DNA of 64,000 nt from Timema cristinae (GCA_039000515.1 JBCFYV010000012.1:12514693-12578692); one strand, 5' to 3'; positions 1 to 11,845 are shown, numbered from the stretch's first letter. Made by a program: numbers and translations. Notes: generated by a model not told the origin, from the sequence alone.

Positions 1-378
1 CAACAGGTATGCAGGAGAAGGTTGTAAGGGGGTAGGGAAGCAGCTAGGTGTTAGAGGGGATGACTTATTGTGACTGCAGATCCGTGCGGGTGACCGCTAA
101 TCAGATGGACGGGTCCAGGGACTACCCACTCGAGCACACGGACACCTCTCTTGCAGCTCTTTGACCACGCTCGCTGGCTCGCATGGTTCGTTTAAATTGC
201 TAGTCCAGCAGTGAAATATTTTCTCTCTTTCTCAGAGCTGTGCCTTCACACTGAGCATCGTGAGAAATTATGAAGTAACGCAGTTACAGCGTCACATTAA
301 TGAATCCGAAACCGTTATAGCGGAGATTCTCTGTTTATTTCTAGGCCCTCATCTATTCAGGAAAACCTACATCGGTGG
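1..378. other. Unassigned sequence with a short open frame
   Basis: This is more base-balanced than the sequence that follows. A plus-strand frame stays open from 215 to 423 (about 69 codons, no ATG start). It follows a pyrimidine run ending in CAG at 233-235 that could serve as a splice acceptor. I do not recognise the encoded peptide, and the frame runs into a poly-T tract. A terminal exon is possible but unproven; a chance open frame is at least as likely. Confidence 0.2.
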
Positions 379-404
379 ACACGCAGATATAGGCGTCAGT
401 TACG

Positions 405-575
405 TTTTTTTTTTTTACCGATTATAGAGTGGTCGAGGCTTTCTAATCCTATTCAAAATTACTGAGAGTTTTTTTTTCCTAAATAGTTTTTCCTTACCCT
501 TCCACGCAAATATTAGTACATATCATCTAAATCCTACCTTTATCATCCCTATCTTAATAGTGTATATATGTGAAT
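405..575 (+). repeat. Degenerate SINE-B body
   Basis: The string around 470-515 (TTTTTTCCTAAATAGTTTTTCC, then a CCTT-CCACGCAAAT segment) matches the body of SINE-B seen intact at 38,598-38,865 and 60,772-61,024. The tRNA-like head is nearly unrecognisable and the shared 3' tail is missing or decayed. I infer an old copy. Confidence 0.45.
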
Positions 576-1064
576 ATCTGGGATGGATATGATGAATTGG
601 TGCATACAAAACAAATTCTTAAAGAGTTAATACTACCCCAAAACTCGAACTAGGTGTCGCACCTTGTACTGCAGTAAACTGTAGTTTTATTTGGAAGGAA
701 ATGAGATCTAGACGAGTGAAATAATTTGACAAATAAATAACCCAAATAAAACATTAATATGACTAAACGAAAAACATTTTCACTCAACCAAATTCCATTA
801 TATACTGTGTTTCCATCCTACTTAATTATATATTTAGCTACAGTTTTTCTATGTAATTATTTGTGTTTATTTTATTATTTGCTTAGCTTCTATTTTAATG
901 GTAATTTTGGTTAATTGTAAGAAAATCTTAAAGCCTTATCTTTTTCAATAAAGTCGAATATTAATATTATTGTTTAAAAGTGAATTATACATTAAATAAT
1001 AACTTAATGCTATTCCAGGTTTGAACGCTCATGTGTATTTAATATATTGGTTAATCGGCCATGG
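576..1064. other. AT-rich unassigned sequence
   Basis: There is no convincing open frame, RNA or element end here. It is simple AT-rich sequence with short poly-A and poly-T runs. Confidence 0.5.
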
Positions 1065-1074
1065 ATAGAGAAAA

Positions 1075-1247
1075 ATGAATGTAGGGAATACCAGGCCTCC
1101 ACCATGGTTCGGATTCCACGTTAAACTGTATGTCCTCCATTTCATATCACGTTCACCCTATCATTACACATTAGGGTAAGTGCGTATAACCCGAACGGGT
1201 AGTAAGACGCGTTGATAATAATAATTAATAATAATAATAATAATAAT
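1075..1247 (+). repeat. SINE-A, 5'-truncated copy with target-site duplication
   Basis: This holds only the 3' half of SINE-A, beginning in the segment GGGAATACCAGGCCTCCACC and ending in the common tail (AACCCGAACGGGTAGTAAGACGC) plus AAT repeats. It is flanked by a perfect 10-bp direct repeat, ATAGAGAAAA, at 1,065-1,074 and 1,248-1,257. Truncation at the 5' end with a flanking duplication points to LINE-type target-primed reverse transcription. It lies about 100 bp upstream of a full-length copy in the same orientation. Confidence 0.85.
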
Positions 1248-1343
1248 ATAGAGAAAACGAGTTGTTACGTCATACCACGTGGGGACCTTAAAATATTAAA
1301 ATTCATTTTTGGTAAAAATAACTTGACAAACGATTATGATTTA

Positions 1344-1633
1344 GGTGACCTGGTGGTCTAGGGGTAAGGTGTCAGACTTCTATGCTGGCGGCCGGGGTTC
1401 AATCCTCGGTCCCGGCAAAGATTTATCTGATTTCCAAACCCTTCCTTCACCTCTGACAAGACATCTTGTGAATGTGGGGAATGCCAGGTCTCCACCGTGG
1501 TTCGGATTCCACGTTAAACTGTAGGTCCTTCATTTCATCTCACAATCACCCTACCATTACACATTAGCGTAAGTGCGTACAACCCGAACGGGTAGTAAGA
1601 CGCGGTGCTAATAATAATAATAATAATAATAAT
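1344..1633 (+). repeat. SINE-A, full-length tRNA-derived SINE
   Basis: The head is tRNA-like: an A-box-like TGGTCTAGGGGTAAGG and a B box GGTTCAATCC about 35 bases later, forming an internal pol III promoter. A family-specific body follows, then a 3' tail with the hairpin ACCC-GAAC-GGGT between GCGT and ACGC, and an AAT-repeat end. It is flanked by a perfect 12-bp target-site duplication, GATTATGATTTA, at 1,332-1,343 and 1,634-1,645. It carries no protein. This copy and those at 39,358-39,656 and 43,622-43,919 define the family at about 290-300 bp. Confidence 0.93.
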
Positions 1634-1645
1634 GATTATGATTTA

Positions 1646-2895
1646 GACTCAAATATTGAGGGTCTGACACAGACTTGTCACAAAATCAAAATGAACAATC
1701 ATGAACATTTTAATCACTGTAACCTTAAGTGAATGTACTCAACACTAATCATTTAAATAACTATTGGAGCCTAAAACATATAAGGACTAAATATTTTCTG
1801 TGTATTTGTTTGCATGTGTGTTGCTTTACCACACTCAAACCTCTGTACTGATTGTGGTGCTGAATTCGCCTATTTATATAATTTGGACGTCCAGTTAAAA
1901 TATGGGCTAACCACAAATTACGTCCGCCAAGTTGTTTCAATATAACAGCTTAAAATCACATTTTTGGGGCATTTTTTTCAGCTTAAGCTAATTTAATTTT
2001 CTTTGGACCAACTTTTAATGGTTCCTTGATATTATTACATTATACATTACGGCCATCCTGAGAATAAATTGTTGCTATATTACACTAATTATTAGCCTAT
2101 TCAGAGCTCTAACTCATAAACTATTGGAAGCCTGACAATGGGATCCAATAATCAATCATCATATACATAATAAATAATGTGTATTTGTTTGTTTGTATGT
2201 AGGCGCTATAACTCCAAAACTAAGATAGCTAGAAAGCTCCTATCATTTTAATAACATGAAATGTTGCCCTGTCTGTTTGTTGCTCAATCACACCCGCCAC
2301 TATATTCATTTAGAAAACACAGTTTTTTTAAATAAAATAATGAATGTAATGGGATTACTACAAATACCCCAATAAATCCTAAATATTAGATATGTCTATG
2401 TTGATGTTGTTGGAATGGGGATTTCATAATTTCCATGACTTATGTAAAAAACTACTCTCATGCGGCATAAGATTTAAATTTGTCAAAGAGATATAAGAGC
2501 CACCCTTAAGAGATTGTGTCATGTCGTGTCTATCATGAATGAGCATTGTCTATCTATCCACAGCAGAGGGCTGTCATTTTAAAATTTACTAGCGCTTGTG
2601 CAGGAACATGAAAACCATGAAGCCGCAAATTAAAAATTTAACTTAATAATTTCATTTAATTACAATCATTAATGAAAACCTTTTTCCCCGGGATATGGTG
2701 TGTACTTCAACTAGTTGAACATAAAGTATTTCCGGTGTTGTTACAGTTTTAAAAGGAAGTAATAGATGTAAGATTTATCTTAAACCCAATTTATATTTTA
2801 GTAGGCCTATTAGTAACACACTTTCAAAGCATAACATTTTATTGCTCGTTCAGGATATGCGCATATGTAATAATTATGTCAATGATTTTAGTGAT
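1646..2895. other. AT-rich unassigned sequence
   Basis: No gene, RNA or repeat boundary could be supported. There are small A/T runs only. Confidence 0.5.
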
Positions 2896-3080
2896 GAGAA
2901 CGGTTATATTTAAAGGGAGTGTACTAGAATTTGGGTGGAGGGAGAGTGGAAAACGATTCTGGAAAAATCACCCTCAGTACACACGACTAAGATTCGAACC
3001 TTTATCTCCCCGTTATCGGCAGTCAAGTCTACAGCGAGATTGACGCCTTATACCATACGGCCACAAAGCGGGTTGTTATA
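2896..3080 (-). repeat. SINE-B copy, lacking its 3' tail
   Basis: Read on the minus strand it has a tRNA-like head (GTGGCCGTATGG as a weak A box, B box GGTTCGAATC) and the SINE-B body (CTGAGGGTGATTTTTCC, then TTTTCCACTCTCCCTCC). The hairpin tail and AAT repeats seen in better copies are not present. The open frame overlapping 3,029-3,232 is a by-product of this repeat. Confidence 0.75.
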
Positions 3081-4900
3081 GTATTAATTGGAGCTGAATA
3101 TATGTCTTTAATAATATACAAAAATGATGAAAATGGCATAAAATCGCCTGAGCCAAATGTCTTACTTGTCCAAGTCACATAAGTTATTGTGAACTCCAGT
3201 GACGTTTCAGAAGTTTTGGGATTTTTGTGCAAATATACATCTCAGTAAATTTAATTAGACACCTCAACCATTTATCTCCGTGCTAATACAAATATATTCA
3301 TTCATATTACCATCCACAACTGTTAGATTAAAACTTTAATCGGAAACATTAACTACAAGACGCTGTTTATAATTTTCATAAATATCTACTATATAAATAT
3401 ATCACAAGTATTTTTTTAAATACTGTTTCCAATCCATCTGCTCCCCACGTGACATCCAAGAAAATAAGGTGATGAATCCTCTTTAAGTTCGTTCAACCAA
3501 TTTCCACCCCCTTTCCAGCAATTCTCTTGACACTTGGTCTGAGCACTTGACAAATGATGCGAGCTACGAGGCGAATCATCTCGCCTTACACACTGACAAG
3601 TATATTCGCGATATTTTAAAGCCTTTTCCCCTCTACTACTTGTCAGATTCAAGTCAGGATTCAAAAACCTCAGCGAATACAACTCGTGTGTGTGTGTGGG
3701 GGGGGGGGGGGGGGGATCACCGCCGCCATTTGGATCCTCGTCGATCCCTTTCATACCTCTTCTCCCCTCTTTTTATTTGGATTGAGGGATGACTGAGCAA
3801 AATGCGGACATTAGTAGGTGCAAATCACTAGTTTTGATTTCAATATCGAGTATCATTCAAAGTTTCAGGGTTGACAAGAACTACTAATGTTGATAAATAA
3901 CATATTTATAACCGGTTTTATTAGATTTTTATTCCTAGTGATGATTGGCAGAATTAAACAACAAATTGATGGAGTGTTTAACATATTAATAAACATATTA
4001 TATGAAATGTATAACTTTAATTAAAAAAACAGCCATAACCTGTGACTTAAAGCGTGAAGCTCATCTAATCTCACCGGTGATGGGGAAGTAAATTTCTAAT
4101 CTTGGTAAGTCGGATGAAAGTGTTTTTTCATAGTTATTAGTTTCTCCCTTCACGTAAATTAGGATATACTTCCTATAAAATTTATTACACTCACCTCATT
4201 AGTATAATTAAATGTAGTTATCTCATAGAGGTAAAACATGGTTATAAAATCAACATAAATTATCCACACAGTTCTCCATACAGCTCAACATTATGAGAGA
4301 GTCTGCAAATATATTCCTTGTGACATTAATATTCTACATATTACTAGGTGACATACGCATATACAATAAATATAATGTATGAAACTTTTAGTATTTTATT
4401 GAACTATATTACTTCTGCATTAAAAGAATAACTAACAATATTCAAAACAAATTACGATTTTAACCAACATAATTTAAAACAATCTATTTATATACAAATT
4501 CCTAATATAGTAGGTCCTATATGATAATATGTAGTGATAATAGTGTATAATAGTAATAGATGCCCCTTTATACATATTTTGTTTATTTCACAATGATAGA
4601 AAGCTGAAATTTGGGAAAATTGTAGAGGAACTTCTCAAAATGTGCAAACAAATCTAAAATATATATTTTTATAAACATTTATTATACTATGGTAATTTTT
4701 GTCAACGCATTTAACTACAATTTCGGGTTGTCCCTATCATTTCCTCTTATGAAACATATTCTGGACATACAAAATATTTTCTCAAGCTGCCATGGGGAGG
4801 AAAGAATATGTATATGGGCCTAAGATTAACAAACTTAGAGATTGAATAGTAAGTTAGCTAGGAAGTGTAATAGTTTTATAGTGTACCTTTTAAATTAGTT
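3081..4900. other. AT-rich unassigned sequence
   Basis: Two overlapping open frames at 3,416-3,792 run through a (GT)n-(G)n tract on opposite strands and resemble nothing I know, so I regard them as chance. The rest is AT-rich sequence without recognisable features. Confidence 0.45.
3686..3715. repeat. (GT)n followed by an 18-base G run
   Basis: An alternating GT run (3,686-3,697) passes directly into 18 consecutive G. Such a G run is slippage-prone and its length in the assembly is unlikely to be exact. It could also form G-quadruplex structures. Confidence 0.9.
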
Positions 4901-4904
4901 AAAA

Positions 4905-4960
4905 TAGTCCCTTAACTTCCTAAAACTGACATGCTACCAATTGAGCTAATGTGGGTGACA
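4905..4960 (-). repeat. tRNA-like SINE head relic
   Basis: On the minus strand TTAGCTCAATTGGTAGCATG (4,931-4,950) is a good tRNA A-box region, close to the head of the SINE-C copy at 38,866. No clear B box or acceptor stem follows, so it is a SINE relic rather than a tRNA gene. Confidence 0.5.
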
Positions 4961-5069
4961 ATTTTTCCTCTGCCTGCCGTAGATAGGCTTTAAACCTAGT
5001 CGTTTTATAACTAATTAGATGACTTACTACAACCATAATACACCCTACCATCTAAGTGTAGTGCCCGAT

Positions 5070-5128
5070 ACACACCATCCAACCCGACTACCCAACGGTC
5101 GGGCAACCTGTTTGGTTGTATGGTGTGT
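5070..5128. repeat. Nested hairpin, possible DNA-transposon terminus
   Basis: Arms 5,070-5,084 and 5,114-5,128 pair at 14 of 15 positions (ACACACCATCCAACC against its complement). Inside them CCCGAC (5,083-5,088) pairs perfectly with GTCGGG (5,098-5,103). More CCAACC/GGTTGG and GTCGGG words continue to about 5,185. Dense nested palindromes of this kind occur at the ends of some cut-and-paste DNA transposons, but I cannot find the matching second end, so the assignment is an inference. Confidence 0.5.
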
Positions 5129-5886
5129 AGGCCTGTCTTCCAACGAAAAGGGTTGGAATTCTAAGTCGGGTGGTTGAATGGAAAGAACCAAGCCCTCCTT
5201 CCCCTCTAGCCTGACGGGTTGTAGAGTTTGTGACGCAGTTGGTACAGCTGCTCCACAGCTCGTGGTTCCATTCTCGTTGTATTAACAAAATTTGTTTATA
5301 ACACACCTTTTAGTATTCTGTTTCTCAATGAATGGTTTAACCATACCGAGGTGTTCGAAGAAACACTCTTCATTCATCCGTAAAAAGTTACGGAAAACAT
5401 TATTATCGAACTCTTTAAGTAATCTTAATTGCGTGAACTTTTTTTCTTTCTTGTAACCACTTCTTCGCCCACCTTTCTCTTTTATTCCGTTACTTTTGGG
5501 AACTTTTTATGATTTCTGAGAGAGCTATTTCGATTCTTTTGTGTTTTGAAAGAGAAGGAGGCATAGTGTACGTTTGAGATACCTAGTACTAGTCAGAATG
5601 TCGTGTCAAGAGGGTGATGAGCCACTTTCAACTTGTTTGTTACGATCATTGGCTGGTCGGATTGGATGCTGTGTACACTACACTTGACAGAAAATCCAGG
5701 GTCTTATTGTCATCTAGTCCCGAGAATTTCTTAACACACTATGTTCGTCTTATCAAGAAACATAGGCCATCGACCATTTATTGGAGTTTTACCAGATCCT
5801 TCATAGTATAATGAGGATAACCCCTACCTCCACCCACCACATCTTGAGGTACGGTACAAGTTGGCACCTCCATGCGTAACCGCTAG
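5129..5886. other. Unassigned, possible transposon interior
   Basis: This lies between the nested hairpin and a short open frame. A plus-strand frame at 5,614-5,811 (65 codons) shows no motif I recognise. It may be the body of a decayed DNA transposon whose end is the hairpin at 5,070. Confidence 0.25.
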
Positions 5887-6039
5887 CATTACAGAGAAAA
5901 TCCGGGACTTAGTCTTAGAGATTACTACAGACGTTACATCAAGTTTCCCAGCGAGGACATCTTGGAGCTGTCCGGAAACACTGTGTACGCACTACTGGCC
6001 ACTTGCGCTCTACGGGGTGTCTATCAGCTACGACGAGGA
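5887..6039 (+). pseudogene. Short unidentified coding relic
   Basis: A plus-strand frame is open for about 50 codons (5,887-6,039). Its composition is more protein-like than its surroundings, including RDYYRRYIKFPSEDILELSG around 5,917-5,976. It has no start codon and ends at a TGA. I do not recognise the family. Proximity to the hairpin at 5,070 suggests a fragment of a transposase, but this is weak. Confidence 0.25.
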
Positions 6040-6084
6040 CTTTGAAGTTATAGAAATACATATCCTTATTTTCTTTGGGTACAA

Positions 6085-6190
6085 AATTTGTAATTAATTC
6101 TGGGTGGGGATTTGAGCCCCTGGCATATTTGCTACCAGAAATCCAGACCAAGATTAGCTAGACGTCTTAGACCGTGGTCCCACTGTTGCA
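6085..6190 (-). repeat. tRNA-like SINE head relic
   Basis: The minus strand reads GTGGGACCACGGTCTAAGAC and later GGGGCTCAAATCCCCACCC, the latter a B-box-like T-arm. The spacing fits a degenerate tRNA-like SINE head. No typical body is seen, so the family is uncertain. Confidence 0.4.
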
Positions 6191-6575
6191 GGTTATTAAT
6201 TAATTAGTTACGTGGAGGGTTCTTCCTTTACACGCTAATAATAGTGGTTGTGGACTAGGTATAGGTTTCGGGCTTTTTTTAATCTGGCTTTCCGGTGACT
6301 GGAACGTTGGGGCTTGAATCTTGATTAGGCGAACTGAGGTAGTTTTACACTCTATTTCTCTCTCTCTCTCTCTTTCTCCATTCAAATTTGGATACGTTTC
6401 CCATTTACTTACCTTACTCTTCACTAATTTACTAGAGCAATTCATATATGTGCGTATAATACAAACATGTACTAAACCATTGACAGTAAATCATGCATTA
6501 ATATAACCTTTTTATGTATTGCTCTTTAAAATTAGAAACGATCTCAAAATTAATTATCTTATAGATTTTTAAAAG
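6191..6575. other. Unassigned, with a CT microsatellite
   Basis: A pure pyrimidine CT run lies at about 6,356-6,373. Nothing else is recognisable. Open frames on both strands here follow the microsatellite. Confidence 0.5.
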
Positions 6576-6584
6576 TCTATTATT

Positions 6585-6700
6585 TTCCAAAGACCTTTTC
6601 TCCAAACGTGGTGTATTTGTAACCACCACACCATCCCTTCGATCAATAATTGATGCCTTGTCTCGGGATTCAAATACAAGAGACTCAAGAAGAGGCATCG
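6585..6700 (-). repeat. tRNA-like relic
   Basis: On the minus strand TATTTGAATCCCGAGACAAG resembles a tRNA T-arm (B box) followed by a short SINE-like stretch. It is too degenerate to place in a family. Confidence 0.3.
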
Positions 6701-7200
6701 GCTGGCACTCACCCCTTACCTCCCTCTCTCTTAAACATCCTTCACCCTTTCACCACACTCAATAGCCAAACACGGCGCTATCGTTTCACGTCACATCCTC
6801 TCAAATTTACTGCTGTGACGGACTTGATGTGTTTCGCGTGGGTTGATATAGGATTGAAAGGGAGAAGCGTCGGGAATCGGGCTAGGGAGGAAGGGACAAG
6901 GGAGGGGGAATTGGTATAGCGGGATATACTGTTGTGATCAACGCTTATACAGCATCTAATTAGTTACACATAATTACCACGTGTTGGTACCCCTTGTTAA
7001 TTAACATTGGAACACACCTACTACATTACTATACGTATAGCACACCAGGATGGTCTAATGTGATATTGCTACAAAATTATATAGCCCTCCACTCCGGTAC
7101 CGACCAACTTTCCTACTCTAGATAAACTATCCTTACCTTCCCATTTTTTTCAAATTTATTAAATTTTTTTGTTTAGACTTATGCCTAAATTATTACTTAA
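6701..7200. other. Unassigned; pyrimidine-rich then purine-rich
   Basis: A CT-rich stretch (6,700-6,760) faces a GA-rich stretch (6,855-6,915), giving weak inverted-repeat character. A plus-strand open frame across it (6,650-6,919) has no recognisable product. Confidence 0.35.
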
Positions 7201-7204
7201 AATG

Positions 7205-9137
7205 AAACTCCACACGAACTTTCTCGCTCTATTGTTTAGAAATGGAGATATTTACTCAAAATTCGTAATATAATATACACAAGGAAAACTAATAACAAAT
7301 TGCGATAGACATAAGTAAAACCTTTTTTATTCATGATTTTAAATTCAACAATTTTATTTTTAAAGAATTTACGTCTTCATTTGTATATTTGGACCAATAA
7401 AAATCTCCATATTGGTTTCCCCGAGGGCCAACATTTCGTATTAAAATTTTGACTTCCGTTTAAAATTTTCGTCATTTTACTAGGGAATGAATATCTTATG
7501 GTTATCACATTGCTATTAAATTTTGACCAATAAAATAGGTAATTATTGACTATTGAGTATAAAATGAGAGAGATATAATCATTATAGTCAATTTTGAGAA
7601 AATTGAGTTTTTCTCTTTTCATCTTCTAGTAAACTGTTAATAATTTTATGGTTAGACAGACACACAGACATATGGCTTTGAAAAAAACACTTTTTAATGT
7701 TCAGGGGTTCATGAAACATCGACATCTATCAACATCTCGGGCTAGGTTTTTTTGATGGTCGTAATACTTTACTTTAAAGTGTTGACAAAGTTAAAAGAAA
7801 TATATATTTGTGTATAGCTTGAAAACTTTTGGTTTTATAAAAATATATTTCAAGTAAAATATGTTTATTATAAATATATCCACATCAATTCAATGATGAG
7901 TAATTTCATATCTCAAAGTTTGACGGAGATAAAATTAAAAATTAGAATTTATGCACCAGACCGGAGCACTTAAAGTCATTTTGACGAAAAGTGAAAGTAG
8001 CCATTCGGTTTGTAATATTGATCAAAGGTTAGAAATCCGATCTTGATAAAATAGTTTATTTCTCTTTACGCCTTTAAGGAAACAACCCTTTAATTTTTGG
8101 GTTGGATATCCAATTCCAAAAATTCCTTGGGGAAACCTATGAAAACCCTATATACCATGTCTTAGCCCAATCGGTAAAATAGTTTAGGCTCTAGTCCAAG
8201 GTACAGCCTAACAGACAGATGGACAAACAGATAGACAGACGGCATTGCGAAAGCCACTTTTTAGGGTTAGGGGGATCAGGAGACGTCGACATCCATCAAA
8301 ATCTTGAGTTAAATATTTTTGGCGATCACATTACTTGCTCTACCTGTAAGAATGCAAGAAAGTAAAAATATTGATATTGGTTCTCCAAGGGTCAATACTT
8401 TGAATTAAAATTTCGACTTCCGGTTTAAAATATCCGACATCTTACTAGGGGTTGCTATTAAATTCCTCATTTATAAATGTTGACCAAAAAAATAGGTAAA
8501 TATTGACTATTGAATCTAAAATGATAGAGATATATAATTGTTGTACAAACATTTCTCCTAAGAGGTTAAAATAAAGAGAACATACACTTTTGAGAGACTT
8601 ACTCATTTCTTACTCTATGGCATTAGAGAAGTTTTGCGTTAAAACTTAGTAGTATTTCTGTACAACTAAGGCTCAGAAAATTTAATCAATATATTTGCCA
8701 ATATCTCAGAAATTGTTGGTTTAAAAAAATGTCTCATATAACAGTTTTTTATTTTTGATCGTATTACAATTTTGCAATGATAAGTTATTTATATCTCAAA
8801 TAGTTGCGGAGATACGGAAGTTTCTGCTTATGTAAAGTACCCTAAAATTCACTTTCATGGTCAAATGAAAATAGCCAGTTTATTTATAATCGTAATCAAC
8901 TCCTAGATACAAATTTTAATCAAAATCGTTAAAGCGGATTTTGAGAAAATTGATTTGTTCTCTTTTCGGTTTTTATTTAACTATTCCTTAATTTGTGGTT
9001 AAAAAGACACACAGACAGACGGAATTGCAAATACCACTTTTTATGGTTTGGGGAACATGAGACGTCGAAAACCATTGACATTTTAGGTTAGATTTTTTTT
9101 ACGTTCGCAATACTTTAGCTTTAGTGTTCGAAAAGTT

Positions 9138-9187
<50 letters not shown>

Positions 9188-9675
9188 CGTATAGCTTGAA
9201 GGTTATTGGTTTTATAAAAGTGTGTTTGTAATAAAATCTTTGTATTATAAATATATCTACATATTTGTAACGATAAGTAACTTCGTATCTCAAATAGTTT
9301 TGGAGATATGATACAAAATTATAATTTACGGATAAAATCGGAGCCCTTAAATTCATTTTGACAAAATATTTAGAGTAGCCATTTTTTTTGGAATATTTAT
9401 AAATGTTCAGAAATGAAATTCAATCAAACTCGTTAGAGCCAATTTTGATAAAATCGATTTTTTTCTCTTTTTTCCCATCAGTCAACTACCCTTAATTTTA
9501 GGGTTGTATATCCAATTCTAAAAATCCCTTGGGCAACCCTATGAAAAAACCTATATATATAGTTTTAGACCGATTGGTAAAATAGTTTAGGCTCTAGTTG
9601 GAAGTGCAGACAGACAGACGGAAATTCAAAAACCACTTTCTCGGATTCGGAGGGTCATGAGACGTATCTACAAGT
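7205..9675 (+). repeat. Mosaic repeat R, copy 1
   Basis: This is a repeated block related to 40,450-44,330 (minus strand) and 48,095-48,445 (plus, 5' part only). It opens with TTTCTCGCTCTATTGTTTAG and contains alternating sub-units. Each ends in a CAGACAGACGG-type motif, then ACCACTTTTT and a conserved ATGAGACGTCGACATC-like word. Such ends lie near 7,650-7,745, 8,210-8,345, 8,995-9,130 and 9,600-9,670. Successive units alternate between a short form and a form with an (AT)n run and TATAGCTTGAAGGTTATTGG. No coding capacity is seen. It may be a non-autonomous element or satellite-like array. Confidence 0.7.
9141..9184. repeat. (AT)22 microsatellite
   Basis: A pure AT dinucleotide run inside repeat R. 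The equivalent place in the minus-strand copy near 41,070 has a much shorter run, so this tract varies within the family. Confidence 0.95.
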
Positions 9676-9971
9676 CGAGTCATGAGAGCTTCAGCTGTCA
9701 CATTTTACGTCTGTTATTAATTAGCATACGTACCCGGATTTGTCCGGAGTAGCCATAAAATGCTTTTATTTTCTTCAAACATGCCAAAAATAAAAACATT
9801 TTAATTATTTCAATACAATTTTTGATAAATTTAAAAAATACAATAAAAGAATAACTTTCCAGCTTCAAGGTGAGCACATTATCCTACAGGGGTTACTAAT
9901 TTAACATTTCAGACCTCTGAGTAAGATAGATATTGCGCAATGCTCAGTCTTAACAGACAAACAATATTTAC

Positions 9972-10025
<54 letters not shown>

Positions 10026-11650
10026 TATAACAAGATACCTATAAAATATCATTAAAATTGTATAAAAAGTTATAATGTTGATGGTAAAATATATGTTTGT
10101 ATTTTTAAAAGAGTCCGTTCTACTATAATCCTACTCTACTTTCACGTTCGCCTGAAGGACCTCTAATAAATCTAAAAATAAATCTTACAAGCCTGATAAG
10201 GTTTTGGTGCTTCACTCGGAGAGGTGCAAGTTTGGATCAAGGAGATATCCCCACAGGACTTGATTTATCTTTGCAATCCCCATCAGTGGCGTAGGCAAAG
10301 GGAGATTTTAAGGGGTGAAGTCCATCAAATCAAAGGGGATTTAGGAGTCATCCCCTCCCCCCCCTTAATTTTGTCATAAATTAGACAATTAGATTTATTA
10401 AAGAAACTATTTAGAGGGGGGAATTTAATGATAATTCAGAGTGTTTTGATCAAAGAGTTTTCTGTACTCTTTCAGAAGTTTTTAGTCAACTGTTAAGATT
10501 AAAAGATCAATATTTGGTAGAATACCTCATCCATCACCCATTACTTTTGTTCATATTTTAATTCGTGAGGACTCAGCAATTGACTCACCAAAAATACCTT
10601 CCCAGCTCCTCCCAAAGAAATATAGTACGATTTCATAGAAATTAGGTATCGTGACCATTTGGGAAATTTAAGGGCTTGTGCCTTCCATTTCCACGCCTAT
10701 GCACCTTATAAATTGTTATACGTCTCTCAACATTATAATTTAATAAACCTGAGGTTACTTTTATGTTACACTCACGCAGTAAAATATATATTGAGCTGTT
10801 CGAATATATTTTTTGACATTGTTATAGTCAAGCTAAATATTCACAAGCGGGATCGAGCTTATATGTTAACTTTTACCTTCGGCTGGGCTGACCAATAACT
10901 TCGTAAACTCTGAGCTAGAAGGCTGAAGATCGGTACCTATATGGACTAGACTAAGAGGGTATTTTATTCTACATTTTGCCTTGCCATCCTTTCTTCAATC
11001 TTATGAATTTGTAATTATTAAACTTTTTTCTCATCAACGCGTTTTATTAGTTTATGTATTTTATATATTATAGCAATTACTTATTATTTATAATATTTTA
11101 GTAAAATTATAAACTATAACATACATTTACGAATAAATAATCTAAATTAATTGGACTCACGTCTCCTGTTAGAATATTTTGATATTTTTAATTGTTTTAA
11201 ATTCAGGTTAACTATTGCCATTCAGGCGAATAAATAATGTTGGTTTTATAATCCGGAGAGAAAACCGAAGATATTTTGTAGGAGTTTGGTTTCAAAATAT
11301 ACTACCAGATCTGTATTGTATAATGTAAATTTAATTTTAAGCAAGGAAAGGTTAGAGAAATCGAAGGTGGCCTTATGGAATTAATTTTTAGAAACTTTTG
11401 AAGAAAAAAAACACATTCTGGGTGTCTACTTGCCACTTGTAGGCTCCTTCTCTTGGGGGTGCAGTGTGTCACTCTATCCACTATGCTCTGGACGCCCACA
11501 GAGTATTTAAGTATCAGAAGGTGCAGTATCTTAACATAATAAAGTAAGAGGTGATTCAATAAATAAATCTTTATCATAGATTATTTTAGAACACTGTCTG
11601 ACTACTCATTTGGGCTATACGCCTATCTTCTAATCAACTTATGTTTTTAT
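9676..11650. other. AT-rich unassigned sequence
   Basis: Apart from an (AT)n run at about 9,977-10,021 and short C and G runs near 10,350, I see no structure. Open frames at 10,659-10,898 (plus) and 11,302-11,577 (minus) match no family I know. Confidence 0.45.
9977..10021. repeat. (AT)n microsatellite
   Basis: About 45 bases of alternating A and T in unassigned sequence. Confidence 0.92.
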
Positions 11651-11654
11651 AGAT

Positions 11655-11845
11655 GAGGAAGGTTATATTCATAAGTAGTGTACTCATATTTGCTTGGAGG
11701 GAGAGTGGAAAATCATTTTTGAAAACCCCCCTCAGTACACCTTGCCGAGATTTGAAATTCAATCTCCCTGTCATTGGCAGTCTAGTCTACTACGAGAGTA
11801 ACGCCTTAGACCATGCATCCACCAAGGCGGGTACAAATCATAGTT
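11655..11845 (-). repeat. SINE-B copy, 5' part
   Basis: The minus strand shows the tRNA-like head (GTGGATGCATGG region, B box ATTTCAAATC slightly decayed) and the SINE-B body including TTTTCCACTCTCCCTCC. It is colinear with the copy at 2,896-3,080 and also lacks the tail. The plus-strand open frame covering it is a by-product. Confidence 0.72.

Noticed and set aside
3416..3792. Overlapping open frames of 112 and 81 codons
   Set aside because: They lie on opposite strands over a GT/G simple-sequence tract, giving proline or glycine runs, and have no recognisable domain.
9141..9184. Possible origin or regulatory AT element
   Set aside because: It is a plain dinucleotide run that varies between copies of the same repeat family.
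7600..9670. CRISPR-like spacing of CAGACAGACGG motifs
   Set aside because: The repeats are long, diverged sub-units several hundred bases apart in eukaryotic DNA; there is no constant short repeat with unique spacers.
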